64,000 bases of DNA, taken from NCBI GenBank assembly GCA_964655525.1, contig CAZZNE010000010.1:1-64000 (forward strand), in the 5' to 3' direction. Shown piece after piece: positions 25,917 to 35,771 of the stretch. Under the pieces are notes generated by a model that was not told where the DNA came from, did not search any database, and worked only from the letters and a program-made list of their open reading frames with translations. Each line of letters begins with the position of its first letter. Position 1 is the first letter of the stretch. Source of the DNA: DLAJ01 sp964655525. Its GTDB lineage: Bacteria > Bacillota > Clostridia > Lachnospirales > Lachnospiraceae. A program made the position numbers and the translations under genes.

Positions 25917-25957
25917 TTATAATACAGTAATCTATCAATACCGTTTGCATGATAAAA

Positions 25958-27187
25958 TTATTCTTTTTTATATTCCATAAGCGCCGTTATCCTCTGACTG
26001 ACCGTCGGATGACTATAGGTAAGCTTCACCAGCAGCGGATGAGGGGTCAGGCAGATAAACGAATTACGCGCCAATACCTTTAATGCAGAAATCAGAGCCG
26101 GTCCATATCCGTTTTCTGCCGCAAACCGATCCGCCTGATACTCGAAACGGCGGGAAAGCATGCTTGAGAATAATCCCACAAACGGCGACAGGAACGCAAG
26201 ACATACCGTACTTAACAGTAGAAACGCAAATCCGTAATTTAAGCCCGTAAATCCAAAATCAGGATAAATTACGGGAACCGAAACAAGCGCCCATGCGACT
26301 AACACTATCAAGACAATATTCACAATGTTCATCAACTGCATTTTCAGCGTATCCTTGTGCTTATTATGTCCCATCTCATGCGCAAAGACCGCTACGATCT
26401 CATCCGCTGACATCTGCTCTAACAGCGTATCATACAAAACGATCGTCTTCATTTTTCCGAAACCGCTGAAATACGCATTCGCCTTGCTCGAGCGCTTCGA
26501 ACCGTCCATAACCTTGATCTCCTTGACCGTACAGTCATTTTCCTCAAGCAGTCTGCACAAACGCTCCCGCAGCTCGCCCTCCGGTAACGGCTCAAATTTG
26601 TTAAAGATCTTGGAAAAGATCGGGTATAAAAATGCGATCAGTAAAATAAACAAAAACAAGACCACACTGAACACAACGAGCAGCCAGTTGCCGAGCGCTT
26701 TATGGATCAGGATAAACAGACAGCAGAGCCCGCCGGTCAGGATCAGATTAATGATGACGCTTTTGATCTGATCGATCACAAAGGTTTTCTTTGTCATCCG
26801 GTTAAAGCCGTACTTTTGCTCAATGATCATGGAATCCACATATTCAAACGGGATCATGTACAAAAGACAAAGAAGCAAATCCGCTGCCAATACGCCGATT
26901 GCCGCGGTATAATCTCCCGATAAGGACAATCCGTTTATGATCAGGGCGTACACATTTCCTCCGATCAGAATAAACGTGAACAAATAGGAGACTAGATGCC
27001 GGATCAGGGAAAGCCTTGTTTTTTCCTTATGATATTGCAGCCACTTCCCGTATGCTTCCGCGTCATAAATGTCCTTTACATTATCGGGAATCGGGCGATC
27101 CGCCGATTTCACCTCCAGCCATTCCATATAGGTCTGAAACAAAAATGTCAGTACAATGACCGCCAATGCGATTAATTTGTAATTCAT
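25958..27187 (-). CDS. M48-family membrane zinc protease (Ste24-like)
   Basis: The protein has 409 residues from the ATG at 27187, which follows GGAG by six bases; an ATG four codons upstream (27199) has no such site. About six membrane helices and HEMGH (270-274), with a downstream Glu in SRRFEYQADRFA, give the zinc site HExxH...E of Ste24/CAAX-type M48 proteases. The family cleaves membrane or prenylated substrates; in bacteria the task is probably membrane protein quality control. It is divergent from the radical SAM gene. Confidence 0.9.
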   Translation of the reverse strand: MNYKLIALAVIVLTFLFQTYMEWLEVKSADRPIPDNVKDIYDAEAYGKWLQYHKEKTRLSLIRHLVSYLFTFILIGGNVYALIINGLSLSGDYTAAIGVLAADLLLCLLYMIPFEYVDSMIIEQKYGFNRMTKKTFVIDQIKSVIINLILTGGLCCLFILIHKALGNWLLVVFSVVLFLFILLIAFLYPIFSKIFNKFEPLPEGELRERLCRLLEENDCTVKEIKVMDGSKRSSKANAYFSGFGKMKTIVLYDTLLEQMSADEIVAVFAHEMGHNKHKDTLKMQLMNIVNIVLIVLVAWALVSVPVIYPDFGFTGLNYGFAFLLLSTVCLAFLSPFVGLFSSMLSRRFEYQADRFAAENGYGPALISALKVLARNSFICLTPHPLLVKLTYSHPTVSQRITALMEYKKE

Positions 27188-27372
27188 GTCTTGCTCCATT
27201 TCCGCGCCGCCCGCTTAAAAGCGTTTTTAAGATTTTGCGGCCGCTTATTTTTCTTATGCATTTCTTTTATCTTCGCAAACTCATGCTGCGCACTTTTTAC
27301 TCGGCTATTATAACATATTTATCAGAAATTAGGTAAAGAAAGGGTAAAGATAATATAAAGATTATTTTCTTC

Positions 27373-27401
27373 TTGAAAATGTATATTTTTTCCTCTATAA
27401 T
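27373..27401 (+). promoter_or_regulatory. predicted promoter of the radical SAM cluster
   Basis: TTGAAA (27373-27378), 17 bp, TATAAT (27396-27401). The gene starts at 27479. No other feature was found in the 290-bp divergent spacer. Confidence 0.7.
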
Positions 27402-27478
27402 AGAACATATATTCGGAACGTTTGTTCTGATTTTGATTTTGGGATATGCGCGGGATGGCGCGCAGATAGGAGCAGATT

Positions 27479-29038
27479 TTGGTAGTGATGGAAAATCTTC
27501 CGCTGGAACGCAAACTGGAAATTCTATCGGATGCGGCAAAATATGACGTTGCCTGCACCTCAAGCGGTGTGGATCGTAAAGGGAAAGCGGGCAGCATGGG
27601 AAATACGGCGGCATGCGGTATCTGCCACTCTTTTGCGGCAGACGGGCGCTGTATCTCTCTGCTTAAAATTCTCTATACAAATGAGTGCGTCTACGACTGC
27701 AAATATTGCTTAAACCGACGTTCCAACGACACGGTACGCACTTCCTTTACACCCGAGGAAGTAAGCGAGCTTACCATGCAGTTTTACCGCCGCAACTATA
27801 TCGAGGGATTGTTTTTAAGCTCCGGTGTGCGCCATAACCCGACCGAGATCATGGAAGAGATTTATATTGCGCTTCGACTTCTTCGGGAAAAGAATCATTT
27901 TAACGGATACATTCATGTAAAGGCGATTCCCGGTGCGGCTCCGGAAATCGTAGCGGCTGTCGGTCTGCTTGCAGACCGTATGAGCACCAATTTAGAATTG
28001 CCGACAGCAGAGGGCTTGCGCCAGCTTGCTCCGAATAAGACGCGCGAGACCATATTAAAGCCTATGCGTCAGATTCAACAGGGCATTGCGCAATCCAAAC
28101 GAGGAGAGACGCTGCGCATCCGCCGTTTGAGCGGAGGCAGAAGCATCACAGAACAGGATATGATCGGAACGACAAAATGGGGATTTGCCATTCCGGATCC
28201 GTCGCTGCCGCCTGCTGCCGCCCTGACACAGAAAGCCGATACGCCGACGCATTCTTTATCGGAGCATTCTTCCGGCTCCCTGATTGCTGATCATTCTGAC
28301 GGACCACGCGATATCATACAGAATATCCCGTCAGCCACATCACTCATCACGCCGGACAGAACAAAGCACCAGCTCTTTGTCCCTGCCGGACAGAGCACAC
28401 AGATGATCGTCGGCGCAACACCGGAGGATGATTATCAGGTCTTGTCCGTTGCGGAAGCATTGTACCAGCGCTTCGACTTAAAGCGGGTTTTTTACTCCGC
28501 CTATATCGCGTTAAACGACGACAGCTCCCTTCCCGCATTGGGCACAAAGCCGCCGCTTTTACGCGAGCATCGCCTTTATCAGGCGGACTGGCTTCTGCGC
28601 TTTTACGGATTTCAGGCAAATGAGCTCTTATCACCCGAGCGCCCGAATTTTAATGTCTTTCTTGACCCTAAATGCGAATGGGCGCTGCGCCATCTTGAAT
28701 ATTTTCCGGTAGAGATCAATCGTGCGCCCTATCAGCTTCTGCTCCGCATTCCCGGTGTCGGCGTCAAATCGGCAAAGCGCATTGTCCGCGCCCGCAGAGG
28801 CATGAAGCTTGACTTTGACGGACTAAAACGAATCGGCGTCGTCCTAAAGCGTGCGCACTACTTTATCACCTGCAACGGAAAGATGATGTATCCGACAAAA
28901 ATTGATGAGGACTATATTACCCGAAATCTCATCGACTTGGACAGAAAAAAGAACTGGGAGATTGCATATGACATGACTTACCGCCAATTGTCCCTGTTTG
29001 ACGATAAAAGTATGTGGGCAGAAGGAGTATCTATATGA
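27479..29038 (+). CDS. radical SAM protein of DNA metabolism (TIGR03916-type)
   Basis: The 519-residue protein has the radical-SAM cysteines CVYDCKYC (70, 74, 77), an upstream CGIC pair, and a C-terminal helix-hairpin-helix (LLRIPGVGVKSAKRIVRAR) that binds DNA. This is the putative DNA modification or repair radical SAM protein that occurs next to TIGR03915 proteins, often fused to uracil-DNA glycosylase. Between residues 225 and 290 a Ser/Pro/Asp-rich linker interrupts the domains. TTG at 27479 has AGGAG six bases upstream and is preferred; ATG at 27488 is 15 bases away. It overlaps the next gene by four bases. Confidence 0.88.
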   Translation: MVVMENLPLERKLEILSDAAKYDVACTSSGVDRKGKAGSMGNTAACGICHSFAADGRCISLLKILYTNECVYDCKYCLNRRSNDTVRTSFTPEEVSELTMQFYRRNYIEGLFLSSGVRHNPTEIMEEIYIALRLLREKNHFNGYIHVKAIPGAAPEIVAAVGLLADRMSTNLELPTAEGLRQLAPNKTRETILKPMRQIQQGIAQSKRGETLRIRRLSGGRSITEQDMIGTTKWGFAIPDPSLPPAAALTQKADTPTHSLSEHSSGSLIADHSDGPRDIIQNIPSATSLITPDRTKHQLFVPAGQSTQMIVGATPEDDYQVLSVAEALYQRFDLKRVFYSAYIALNDDSSLPALGTKPPLLREHRLYQADWLLRFYGFQANELLSPERPNFNVFLDPKCEWALRHLEYFPVEINRAPYQLLLRIPGVGVKSAKRIVRARRGMKLDFDGLKRIGVVLKRAHYFITCNGKMMYPTKIDEDYITRNLIDLDRKKNWEIAYDMTYRQLSLFDDKSMWAEGVSI

Positions 29039-29853
29039 ATTCATATCAAACGCTTATGGAGCTAAACAGAAAAGCGATCTTTGCAGAGGAAATAACAGAC
29101 ACGGAAAAGAAAGAAGCCATATCCGTTTTTCTAAACGGGATCTGTTCGAAAGAGGAGATCCTGACATATAAAAAACGCATGAGGGTTCTTCCTAAGACAG
29201 ACCGTATGTATCCTGATTATTATATTCCGCCGTATAACAAAAATAAAAAGCTGCGACTGATTCAGGGTTATTTACCGAAAACAAATATTTTATATGCAAA
29301 TCATTATGAATTAGAAATCATTCGGCTGCTTGCCATGTTTGCGCCTGCGGATGAAAGAGTTCATGAAATGGTAGAAAACACCCTACAGCGATTGCAGCAT
29401 ACCTGTTTTGGAAACTCATGCACAAAGGGGGAATGTCTGGCAACCGGAATCAGTGTCCTGCGATTTCTTGCCGTAACGAAGCCTGATGACGCAGAATGGA
29501 TCGATCGGCTGCTCACTCCCCTGAGTGATCTGTTTCTTTCTTTCGGAACCGGACAGGCAGCCGTACAGAAAGGAATTCCTCTGTCGTACTTACTTATGGC
29601 ATATACTGATATTCATAACGAAAAGACCAGATCCCTCATCGCTCAAAAGAAAGAGTGGCTCTTAGATTTACTGAGAAGAGGCTGGATTACGGGCAAACTG
29701 TCAAATGGAAAAATATCCGAAGGAGATACTTATAACTTAATGGGAAAATATATCATCAGAAATGCGATCGGCACGTTACCGGGCTATGAAGATATCGCAA
29801 AACATGAGATATATGTGGATAACAAGGATGAACGATGCTATTGCAATATTTAA
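29035..29853 (+). CDS. unknown protein inserted in the radical SAM cluster
   Basis: The protein has 272 residues from ATG 29035, overlapping the radical SAM stop (ATGA); AGAAGGAG precedes it. I recognise no family. It is helical and HEAT-repeat-like, with Leu-rich helices (LEIIRLLAMF, LQRLQHTC). Cysteines cluster as CFGNSCTKGEC (about residues 122-132) and at the very end (ERCYCNI), which could hold a metal. No signal or membrane helix is present. The overlap and its place between two genes that are normally neighbours suggest a role in the same process. It could be an accessory DNA-binding subunit; that is inference. Confidence 0.6.
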   Translation: MNSYQTLMELNRKAIFAEEITDTEKKEAISVFLNGICSKEEILTYKKRMRVLPKTDRMYPDYYIPPYNKNKKLRLIQGYLPKTNILYANHYELEIIRLLAMFAPADERVHEMVENTLQRLQHTCFGNSCTKGECLATGISVLRFLAVTKPDDAEWIDRLLTPLSDLFLSFGTGQAAVQKGIPLSYLLMAYTDIHNEKTRSLIAQKKEWLLDLLRRGWITGKLSNGKISEGDTYNLMGKYIIRNAIGTLPGYEDIAKHEIYVDNKDERCYCNI

Positions 29854-29907
29854 TGCGATATGCAAATCGCTTCCGTAATTCGCAATTAATCTAAGAGGTA
29901 TTATCTT

Positions 29908-30678
29908 ATGGATACACTATTTACGACCTATCTTTGCGAGGATACGCCGGACGGAATCTTTACGGCAATCTATGACGCATGGGCGGCACGGATACCGGAC
30001 GGACAATTAAAGCTGTCCGTAGAGGACGGCTACTGCTTTGAGCTGTTTACGAATTATGTCTATGTGCAGACCGACTTAGAAAAGGCAGTCAAGGTTGCGC
30101 GCTCCATCGCAAAAAAGATCAGCAAAGAAGCATACGACATGGTCTACCTTGCCACACTTTCAAGAGATTCGGATAAAATAGACGTGATCTACCGTTTCTT
30201 AAGGCTCGGTTTTCGTTACGGACACAGGGTTGTTGACCTGCAGGCGGACGAAACCGTTTGCCGCCTTTTCGACATTCAGCGCAATGTGTCAAATGAGGCT
30301 CACTTGTTTCGGGGGTTTATTCGTTTTCACCATTCGGAGCAGGGTATTTTAATTGCTAAAATACGCCCCAAAAATCAGCCGCTCCCGCTCATTGCACCGC
30401 ATTTTGCAGACCGTTTACCTGAAGAGCACTTTGTCATCCTTGACGAAGTGCATCACATGGGCGCTTTTCATGAGCGAAGACGGCAGTGGTTCCTCGCACC
30501 GCTACATGAGGATGTAATGGATCGTATTTGGAACAGCAGCGAAAGTGCGGAGTACGAGCGCATGTGGAAAACCTTCTTTCGCACGATTGCCATCAAAGAA
30601 CGCGAAAATTATCGCTGCCAGCGCACCTTATGCGCCATCCGTTACCGGGACTATATGCTTGAATTCGACAGCGCATAA
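29908..30678 (+). CDS. DNA metabolism protein, TIGR03915/DUF4130 family
   Basis: The 256-residue protein shows the family's pattern: TIYDAW near the start, DKIDVIYRFLRLGF, RNVSNEAHLFRGFIRF, PHFADRLPEEHFVILDEVH and WKTFFRTIAIKERENYRCQRT. This family always stands beside a TIGR03916 radical SAM protein and in other species is fused to a uracil-DNA glycosylase domain, here absent. A DNA repair role is inferred from that. The ribosome binding site is AAGAGG. The 54-bp spacer holds a small imperfect hairpin (GCGATATGCAAATCGC). Confidence 0.85.
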   Translation: MDTLFTTYLCEDTPDGIFTAIYDAWAARIPDGQLKLSVEDGYCFELFTNYVYVQTDLEKAVKVARSIAKKISKEAYDMVYLATLSRDSDKIDVIYRFLRLGFRYGHRVVDLQADETVCRLFDIQRNVSNEAHLFRGFIRFHHSEQGILIAKIRPKNQPLPLIAPHFADRLPEEHFVILDEVHHMGAFHERRRQWFLAPLHEDVMDRIWNSSESAEYERMWKTFFRTIAIKERENYRCQRTLCAIRYRDYMLEFDSA

Positions 30679-30766
30679 ACGCCATCCACCGATGATAACA
30701 TTTATGCGCTGCTGCTCACCTATTTCCCTACTGCTTTGTTACCGCTATTCCTTTATTATTCTTTGA

Positions 30767-32536
30767 TCATTGATAATACTGCGCCTGCGCGGCAAACATT
30801 TCCGCGTAAATTCCGTTTTTCTTACCTACCAGCGTATCATGTGTACCGTACTCCGCCACATGCCCGTCGCTAAAAACGGCAATGTGATCGCAAAATCGAC
30901 AAGAGGAAAGTCGGTGCGAGATATAGATTGCTGTTTTTCCGCCAACTAACGAGTGGAACTGACGGTAAATCTCATACTCCGCAATCGGATCAAGCGCCGC
31001 CGTCGGTTCATCAAGAATGACGACCGGCGCGTGCTTATAAAGCGCCCGCGCGATCGCAATCTTCTGCTGTTCTCCTCCCGATGCCTCAATTCCTTCTTTA
31101 TCAAAAGACTTAAAGAGCATAGTATCCATGCCATGTTCCAAGGAATCAAGCTTACCCGAAAAGCCGACCTGCTCAAACAGAGCGCGCAGTGTTTCGTTTG
31201 TATGATCTTTTTCCTCTTCCCCCATCAAAATATTATCTTTGATCGAAAACGCAAACAGCTTAAAGTCCTGAAATACAGGAGAAAACAGATTCATATATTG
31301 TTCATAATCATATTCTTTAATGTTCACGTTATCTAAAAGAATCTCACCCTCCGTCGGATCGTATAATCTGCAAAGAAGCTTCACAAACGTTGTTTTTCCA
31401 GCGCCGTTTAAGCCGACAACGGAAAGATGCTCGCCTGCCTTCAGCTTTAGATTTACATGCTCCAAGACCCGGACTTCCGTCTTCGGATAGGCGAACGACA
31501 CATCGCGGAACTCGATCACATGCTCTCCCGGCGTAACCGGACGGCTTCCCTTCTCGATTGCAGCGGGATAATGCATAAATTTCACATATTCATACGCATA
31601 ACTGCAGCGTTTTGTGATTTCCTGCAGACATCTTCCAATGCTGACAACAGAATCCGTAAGCTCCCTGCATGCAGAAATCATCTGTGAAAAAATTCCGATC
31701 GTAATGCCTCCTTTGATCACAAGCATGCCGAGATAAAAATACATACAAAAATCCCTCGCAACTGTCGTCACCGCACTGATACAGGCGGTCGGAAGATGAC
31801 CATCCCCTTCCGACTTCCAGTATGTCAAAGATTCGTCTGTGTAGTTCTCCCATTTCGTAACCATCATATCCTGTGCATGATACAAACGAATATCCTTGGC
31901 ATAGCGAATATCCATCAACTCATAACCACTGTAACCAAAAACGCGGTTTACCTTGGAAAGCATCTTATGAAACTTAATCTCAATCTGATTATCTTTATGA
32001 TTCAAGCACATACTGATAAACATGGTTATAATTACCAGAATAAAGAGAATCGGCGCATACATTGCAATCAGCGCAACAACGCCTGCAACACGCAGCAGCG
32101 CAGAAAACATATTCAACACCTGCATGAAAATACCATGCACGCCGCCTGAATACCAATCCATTCCCGTTCGGGCAAGCTCGATCTGGTCAAGCGCCTCCTT
32201 ATCCTCCGTGAGCTGAAAATCAAGCTCCATAATTCGGCGGCTCATCATTTCCGTAAAATAATTTTGAAATTTTTCGTCACATTTTTCCATTTGGCAGCCA
32301 AGCGCCGACGCAATAATCGAAATCAAAGAGCCGGCAACGGCAATGATCATGACATAAGAAAACATCCGCGTCAGATCACGCTCACCCAAAAGCTCGTCAA
32401 TGATAAGCGGTAAAAATAAAATACTCACAAAGGGATGGACCGCTTCTAAGACTGCTTTCGCTATTCCGATCAAAAAATAACTTTTCTGAAATCGCCATGC
32501 GATCGGAAAAAAGTATTGAAGTGTTTTTCTATTCAC
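30767..32536 (-). CDS. ABC exporter half-transporter (second of a pair)
   Basis: The protein has 589 residues from GTG 32536. It overlaps the stop of the upstream gene by eight bases; AAGGAG is ten bases before it. The open frame to 32890 only mirrors the upstream gene and is rejected. Walker A is GLNGAGKTT, signature ASGGEQQKIAIARAL (Ala in place of the first Leu), Walker B VVILDEPTAALDP and H-loop YISHRLSS. Together with the gene at 32529 it forms a heterodimeric exporter. The first membrane helices are short, with a start close to the first transmembrane segment. Confidence 0.88.
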   Translation of the reverse strand: MNRKTLQYFFPIAWRFQKSYFLIGIAKAVLEAVHPFVSILFLPLIIDELLGERDLTRMFSYVMIIAVAGSLISIIASALGCQMEKCDEKFQNYFTEMMSRRIMELDFQLTEDKEALDQIELARTGMDWYSGGVHGIFMQVLNMFSALLRVAGVVALIAMYAPILFILVIITMFISMCLNHKDNQIEIKFHKMLSKVNRVFGYSGYELMDIRYAKDIRLYHAQDMMVTKWENYTDESLTYWKSEGDGHLPTACISAVTTVARDFCMYFYLGMLVIKGGITIGIFSQMISACRELTDSVVSIGRCLQEITKRCSYAYEYVKFMHYPAAIEKGSRPVTPGEHVIEFRDVSFAYPKTEVRVLEHVNLKLKAGEHLSVVGLNGAGKTTFVKLLCRLYDPTEGEILLDNVNIKEYDYEQYMNLFSPVFQDFKLFAFSIKDNILMGEEEKDHTNETLRALFEQVGFSGKLDSLEHGMDTMLFKSFDKEGIEASGGEQQKIAIARALYKHAPVVILDEPTAALDPIAEYEIYRQFHSLVGGKTAIYISHRLSSCRFCDHIAVFSDGHVAEYGTHDTLVGKKNGIYAEMFAAQAQYYQ

Positions 32537-34568
32537 AGAATACCATCTCCTTTCCCTCCTCCTTATAGTACTGCGACTGAATACGGAACATTTCCGCATA
32601 AGCGCCGTCTTTATGCAACAGTTCCTCATGCGTGCCGTACTCCACCATTTCGCCGTTTTCAAACATCGCGATATGATGACAGAAGCGCGTCGAAGAAAGG
32701 CGGTGTGAGATATATACCGCGGACTTATTTCCGATGATCTTGTCAAAATTACAATAAAGATTGTATTCCGCCAGTGCATCCAATGCTGCAGTCGGTTCAT
32801 CCAGTACCATGATCGGCGCGTTTTTATAAAGAGCACGGGCAAGCGCCAATTTCTGTTTTTCGCCGCCTGAAAGATCAATACCATCATCATAAATGATCTT
32901 CAGCAGCTCCGTGTCAACGCCGTCCTTCAGTCCGGCAAGCTTTTCGTCAAGTCCCGACTGTATGAGACATTCCCGGCTCTTATCGCGGTCTGTCTGATCC
33001 GGCGGCAGCATGGACACATTTTCCGCCATCGGAAATGCAAACAGCTCCACATTCTGGAACACAGGCGCAAACAGACGGTAATATTCGTTTCTCTTAAACA
33101 GACGAATATCCACACCGTTTAGAAGAATTTCTCCCTCAGTCGGATCATATAACCTGCAGAGCAGCTTTACAAACGTTGTTTTTCCCGCACCGTTTAATCC
33201 GACAACGGCAAGCCGTTCACCCGCTGAAAAAGTAAGATTTAAGTTATGAAGCGCATCCTGTTTCGCACCTGCATACCGGAAGCATACATTTCGAAACGTG
33301 AATGTATAACTGTCTGTCTTCGGAATCGGGAGAAATTCATGCGGCAGATTCGGATCTTCATTCCATTTCTTTTTTGTCGAAGTCCTAAAAGTCAGACCAG
33401 AATTTCCGCCTTCGGATGCAGACAACGCTGTATCATCGCTTTCCTCTTCTTTTTTCTCTGTCAGGGAGGAGAACGATTCGCCCGGCTTTTCCTCGGTCTG
33501 CATATCAATAAAGGCTCGGAAATAGCTGACATCATGAGAATTTTTCTTGATCGTTCCAAGTGTGTTTAATGTATTCGTCATCGCCGACGTGAAGTTCATT
33601 GCTAAACCTAAATATAATGTAAAATTACCGATGGAAAGATTCTTATCCACAACAGCAAAGATCATGACCGCATAGATGACTGCTGTAGAAATGATGGATA
33701 ATCCATGTGCAAACGTGGAATTATAAATCCAAAGCGTGCGGCTGTAAAGCATCTTATCCTGCTTTTCCATCAAAACCTCATGCTGCTTTTCTGACAGCCA
33801 GCCCTTCATGGAAAACAGACGAATATCTTTTGCATAATCGAAATTTTGAACCGACTGCTGCATATAACCGATCTTGCGCCAGGTAGGAGCAAGCTTATCC
33901 CAAACCTCCCGCCTGTCTTTTTTTACCGTATAGGTGAAAAAAAGATGTTGCAAAAGACCAACTAACCCTAACACGATCAACATGCGCCAATCAAGTACAA
34001 CAACCGTGGTCAATGTGATCAATAAAAGAACCGCATTGATGCCAAGATCATATATATTGTGCATCATTCCCTCTATGCCGTTATCATTTCCGCCGGTTGC
34101 CTGCTGCGCTTTCTGTTCCATATCAAGGACATCCGGCTCCTCAAACATCTGATAATTCATGGAAAGCGCTTTTTTGACACGCTCCGTAATGATCTTCATG
34201 CGCGCGTTGATCATATAATACCAGCACCTGTTACTTGTGATCGCATTCATTAGCATGATCATAAGCTCAATGGCACATGCGATCAAAAGAACATGAATAA
34301 GCGGTGTAAAATCTTTCTGGACGCTCGCTGACTGTACCTGCACAATATCAATAACAAATTTACCGATAAAGCTTGCCAGATACTGTATGATGGAATGACT
34401 GAAAATACCGATGATCATCAATCCGAGCAAAATCGGACAATAAAGACGGATTTTTCCTAAAATATACTTCACATTGGAAAATACGCTGTACTCGTGATGA
34501 TAGGGATTTTTCTTTTCATCATCTTTATCTTTTTCTTTTTTCTCTTCTTTTTCTTTTTTTTCTGACAT
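32529..34568 (-). CDS. ABC exporter half-transporter (first of a pair)
   Basis: The protein has 679 residues from ATG 34568; TTG 34586 is an alternative but less likely. A Lys/Glu-rich head (SEKKEKEEKKEKDKDDEKK) precedes the six-helix membrane domain. A charged insertion of about 70 residues (EEKPGESFSSLTEKKEEESDD) lies between the membrane and ATPase domains. The ATPase has GLNGAGKTT, LSGGEKQKLALARAL and IMVLDEPTAALDA. The two ATPase domains share near-identical stretches. A likely promoter is at 34750-34778, 180 bp upstream. The substrate is unknown; the LiaF-like/LytTR pair upstream hints at envelope stress. Confidence 0.88.
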   Translation of the reverse strand: MSEKKEKEEKKEKDKDDEKKNPYHHEYSVFSNVKYILGKIRLYCPILLGLMIIGIFSHSIIQYLASFIGKFVIDIVQVQSASVQKDFTPLIHVLLIACAIELMIMLMNAITSNRCWYYMINARMKIITERVKKALSMNYQMFEEPDVLDMEQKAQQATGGNDNGIEGMMHNIYDLGINAVLLLITLTTVVVLDWRMLIVLGLVGLLQHLFFTYTVKKDRREVWDKLAPTWRKIGYMQQSVQNFDYAKDIRLFSMKGWLSEKQHEVLMEKQDKMLYSRTLWIYNSTFAHGLSIISTAVIYAVMIFAVVDKNLSIGNFTLYLGLAMNFTSAMTNTLNTLGTIKKNSHDVSYFRAFIDMQTEEKPGESFSSLTEKKEEESDDTALSASEGGNSGLTFRTSTKKKWNEDPNLPHEFLPIPKTDSYTFTFRNVCFRYAGAKQDALHNLNLTFSAGERLAVVGLNGAGKTTFVKLLCRLYDPTEGEILLNGVDIRLFKRNEYYRLFAPVFQNVELFAFPMAENVSMLPPDQTDRDKSRECLIQSGLDEKLAGLKDGVDTELLKIIYDDGIDLSGGEKQKLALARALYKNAPIMVLDEPTAALDALAEYNLYCNFDKIIGNKSAVYISHRLSSTRFCHHIAMFENGEMVEYGTHEELLHKDGAYAEMFRIQSQYYKEEGKEMVFCE

Positions 34569-34749
34569 TTCCTGTCCCCACCTCAAACTGTTTTATTTTC
34601 TTAAGTAAATCTCATTTTTAACATACATGAATTCTTTTTTGGTATGCGCCTTTTCCTGTTCTCACATCTGGAAACCATAAAACAGATCATCATAGTCACC
34701 TTTCTTTCAGATTTTGTTTTCACATTTGGCCATCTGTGGTTACAAGGTT

Positions 34750-34778
34750 AGCATAGCTTTCAGAAAGTAACAATGTAA
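34750..34778 (-). promoter_or_regulatory. predicted promoter of the ABC exporter pair
   Basis: On the minus strand TTACAT (34773-34778), 17 bp, TATGCT (34750-34755). The 180-bp leader that follows holds no frame. Just upstream is the inverted repeat GTTGA-AGAAA-TCAAC (34784-34798), a possible regulator site. Confidence 0.5.
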
Positions 34779-34841
34779 CGCTGGTTGAAGAAATCAACTA
34801 TTTGTTGATGCACTCAAACAGTCTCTTACTCTTTATCTTCT

Positions 34842-35708
34842 TTATTGATAAATAATATGAACTTCACCAAACGAGTTGTCTCCGTTCACATGAAGCAGGA
34901 AAGTCCTGCTGCCGTCCGGATGTCCTTTCACACTCGAATTACTCCCAAAAGTATCTTCAATCATCATATTCACTATCCAGGAGGAAGGAACATAAATATT
35001 GATCTCACCAAATGAATTACTGACATTCACATAGCCTTCCTTTTTTTGAGTGGGAACATTTTCAAAAAACACATTCATACTGCCGAAACTGTTTGTAAAC
35101 ACTCCTTTTTCAAAGGTTTCCGGATTAATATATTTGGAAATATTTGAAAAAGTATTTGACTGAAATACTTTTTCTCCATAAGTGGAAGATTCCTCTGTTC
35201 CCCATTTGGTATGGGATGTTTCCTCATCGAATTCTTTTTTTTCGTTATCATCATCGATATCAAGATTAATCCCAACATGAATCCCTTTGTCTGAATGATC
35301 GCGGCCCGTTTCGTCAAAAGCGTCATCATGCAAAAATTTTACATAGCAATTCCTTTTGCTATTAAACAAAATCTCCATTCCAATACTCAGTAATAAAGCC
35401 GCCAGCAAAACGGTCCATGGAGTCAGGGCAGTAATACCAAGCTGATCGTCATAGATAATACACAAAAACGCAATCGGGAAAAAAATTGAGAAAAAATTTC
35501 TCTTGACCAAACCACGAATTAAAAGTGTTGCAAAAATAATGGTAAAGAAAACCGACCATACGCTGATCCCTGTAACGAGTCCCATTTTACTGATCACCAA
35601 AAAAATACCCATTAAGATCAAAAGCAGCCCCCAAAACAATTTCGCATAACGGGCTTTCTTTTTATAATGTTGATTTCCGTTCCATTTCCAATACCATCCT
35701 TTATTCAT
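34842..35708 (-). CDS. LiaF-like membrane protein with DUF5668-type head
   Basis: The 288-residue protein has about four membrane helices in the first 115 residues (KLFWGLLLILMGIFLVIS and following) and a beta-strand C-terminal domain with repeated NSFGE motifs (TNSFGSMNVFF, SNSFGEINIYVP, DNSFGEVHIIY). The latter is the LiaF C-terminal (cell-wall-active antibiotics response) domain. LiaF-type proteins restrain a response to envelope stress. It is 63 bp after the LytTR regulator gene in the same direction, a pair common in Clostridia, where the membrane protein probably holds or signals to the regulator. The ribosome binding site is AAAGGGAAA. Confidence 0.85.
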   Translation of the reverse strand: MNKGWYWKWNGNQHYKKKARYAKLFWGLLLILMGIFLVISKMGLVTGISVWSVFFTIIFATLLIRGLVKRNFFSIFFPIAFLCIIYDDQLGITALTPWTVLLAALLLSIGMEILFNSKRNCYVKFLHDDAFDETGRDHSDKGIHVGINLDIDDDNEKKEFDEETSHTKWGTEESSTYGEKVFQSNTFSNISKYINPETFEKGVFTNSFGSMNVFFENVPTQKKEGYVNVSNSFGEINIYVPSSWIVNMMIEDTFGSNSSVKGHPDGSRTFLLHVNGDNSFGEVHIIYQ

Positions 35709-35771
35709 TGTGTTTCCCTTTCCTTTCTCATTTTTCTGATCACTGAAACCAAAAGTTACCGATTCCGCATT

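Noticed and set aside
32537..32890. N-terminal extension of the second ABC half-transporter.
   Set aside because: These codons lie wholly inside the upstream gene; GTG 32536 with AAGGAG explains the start.
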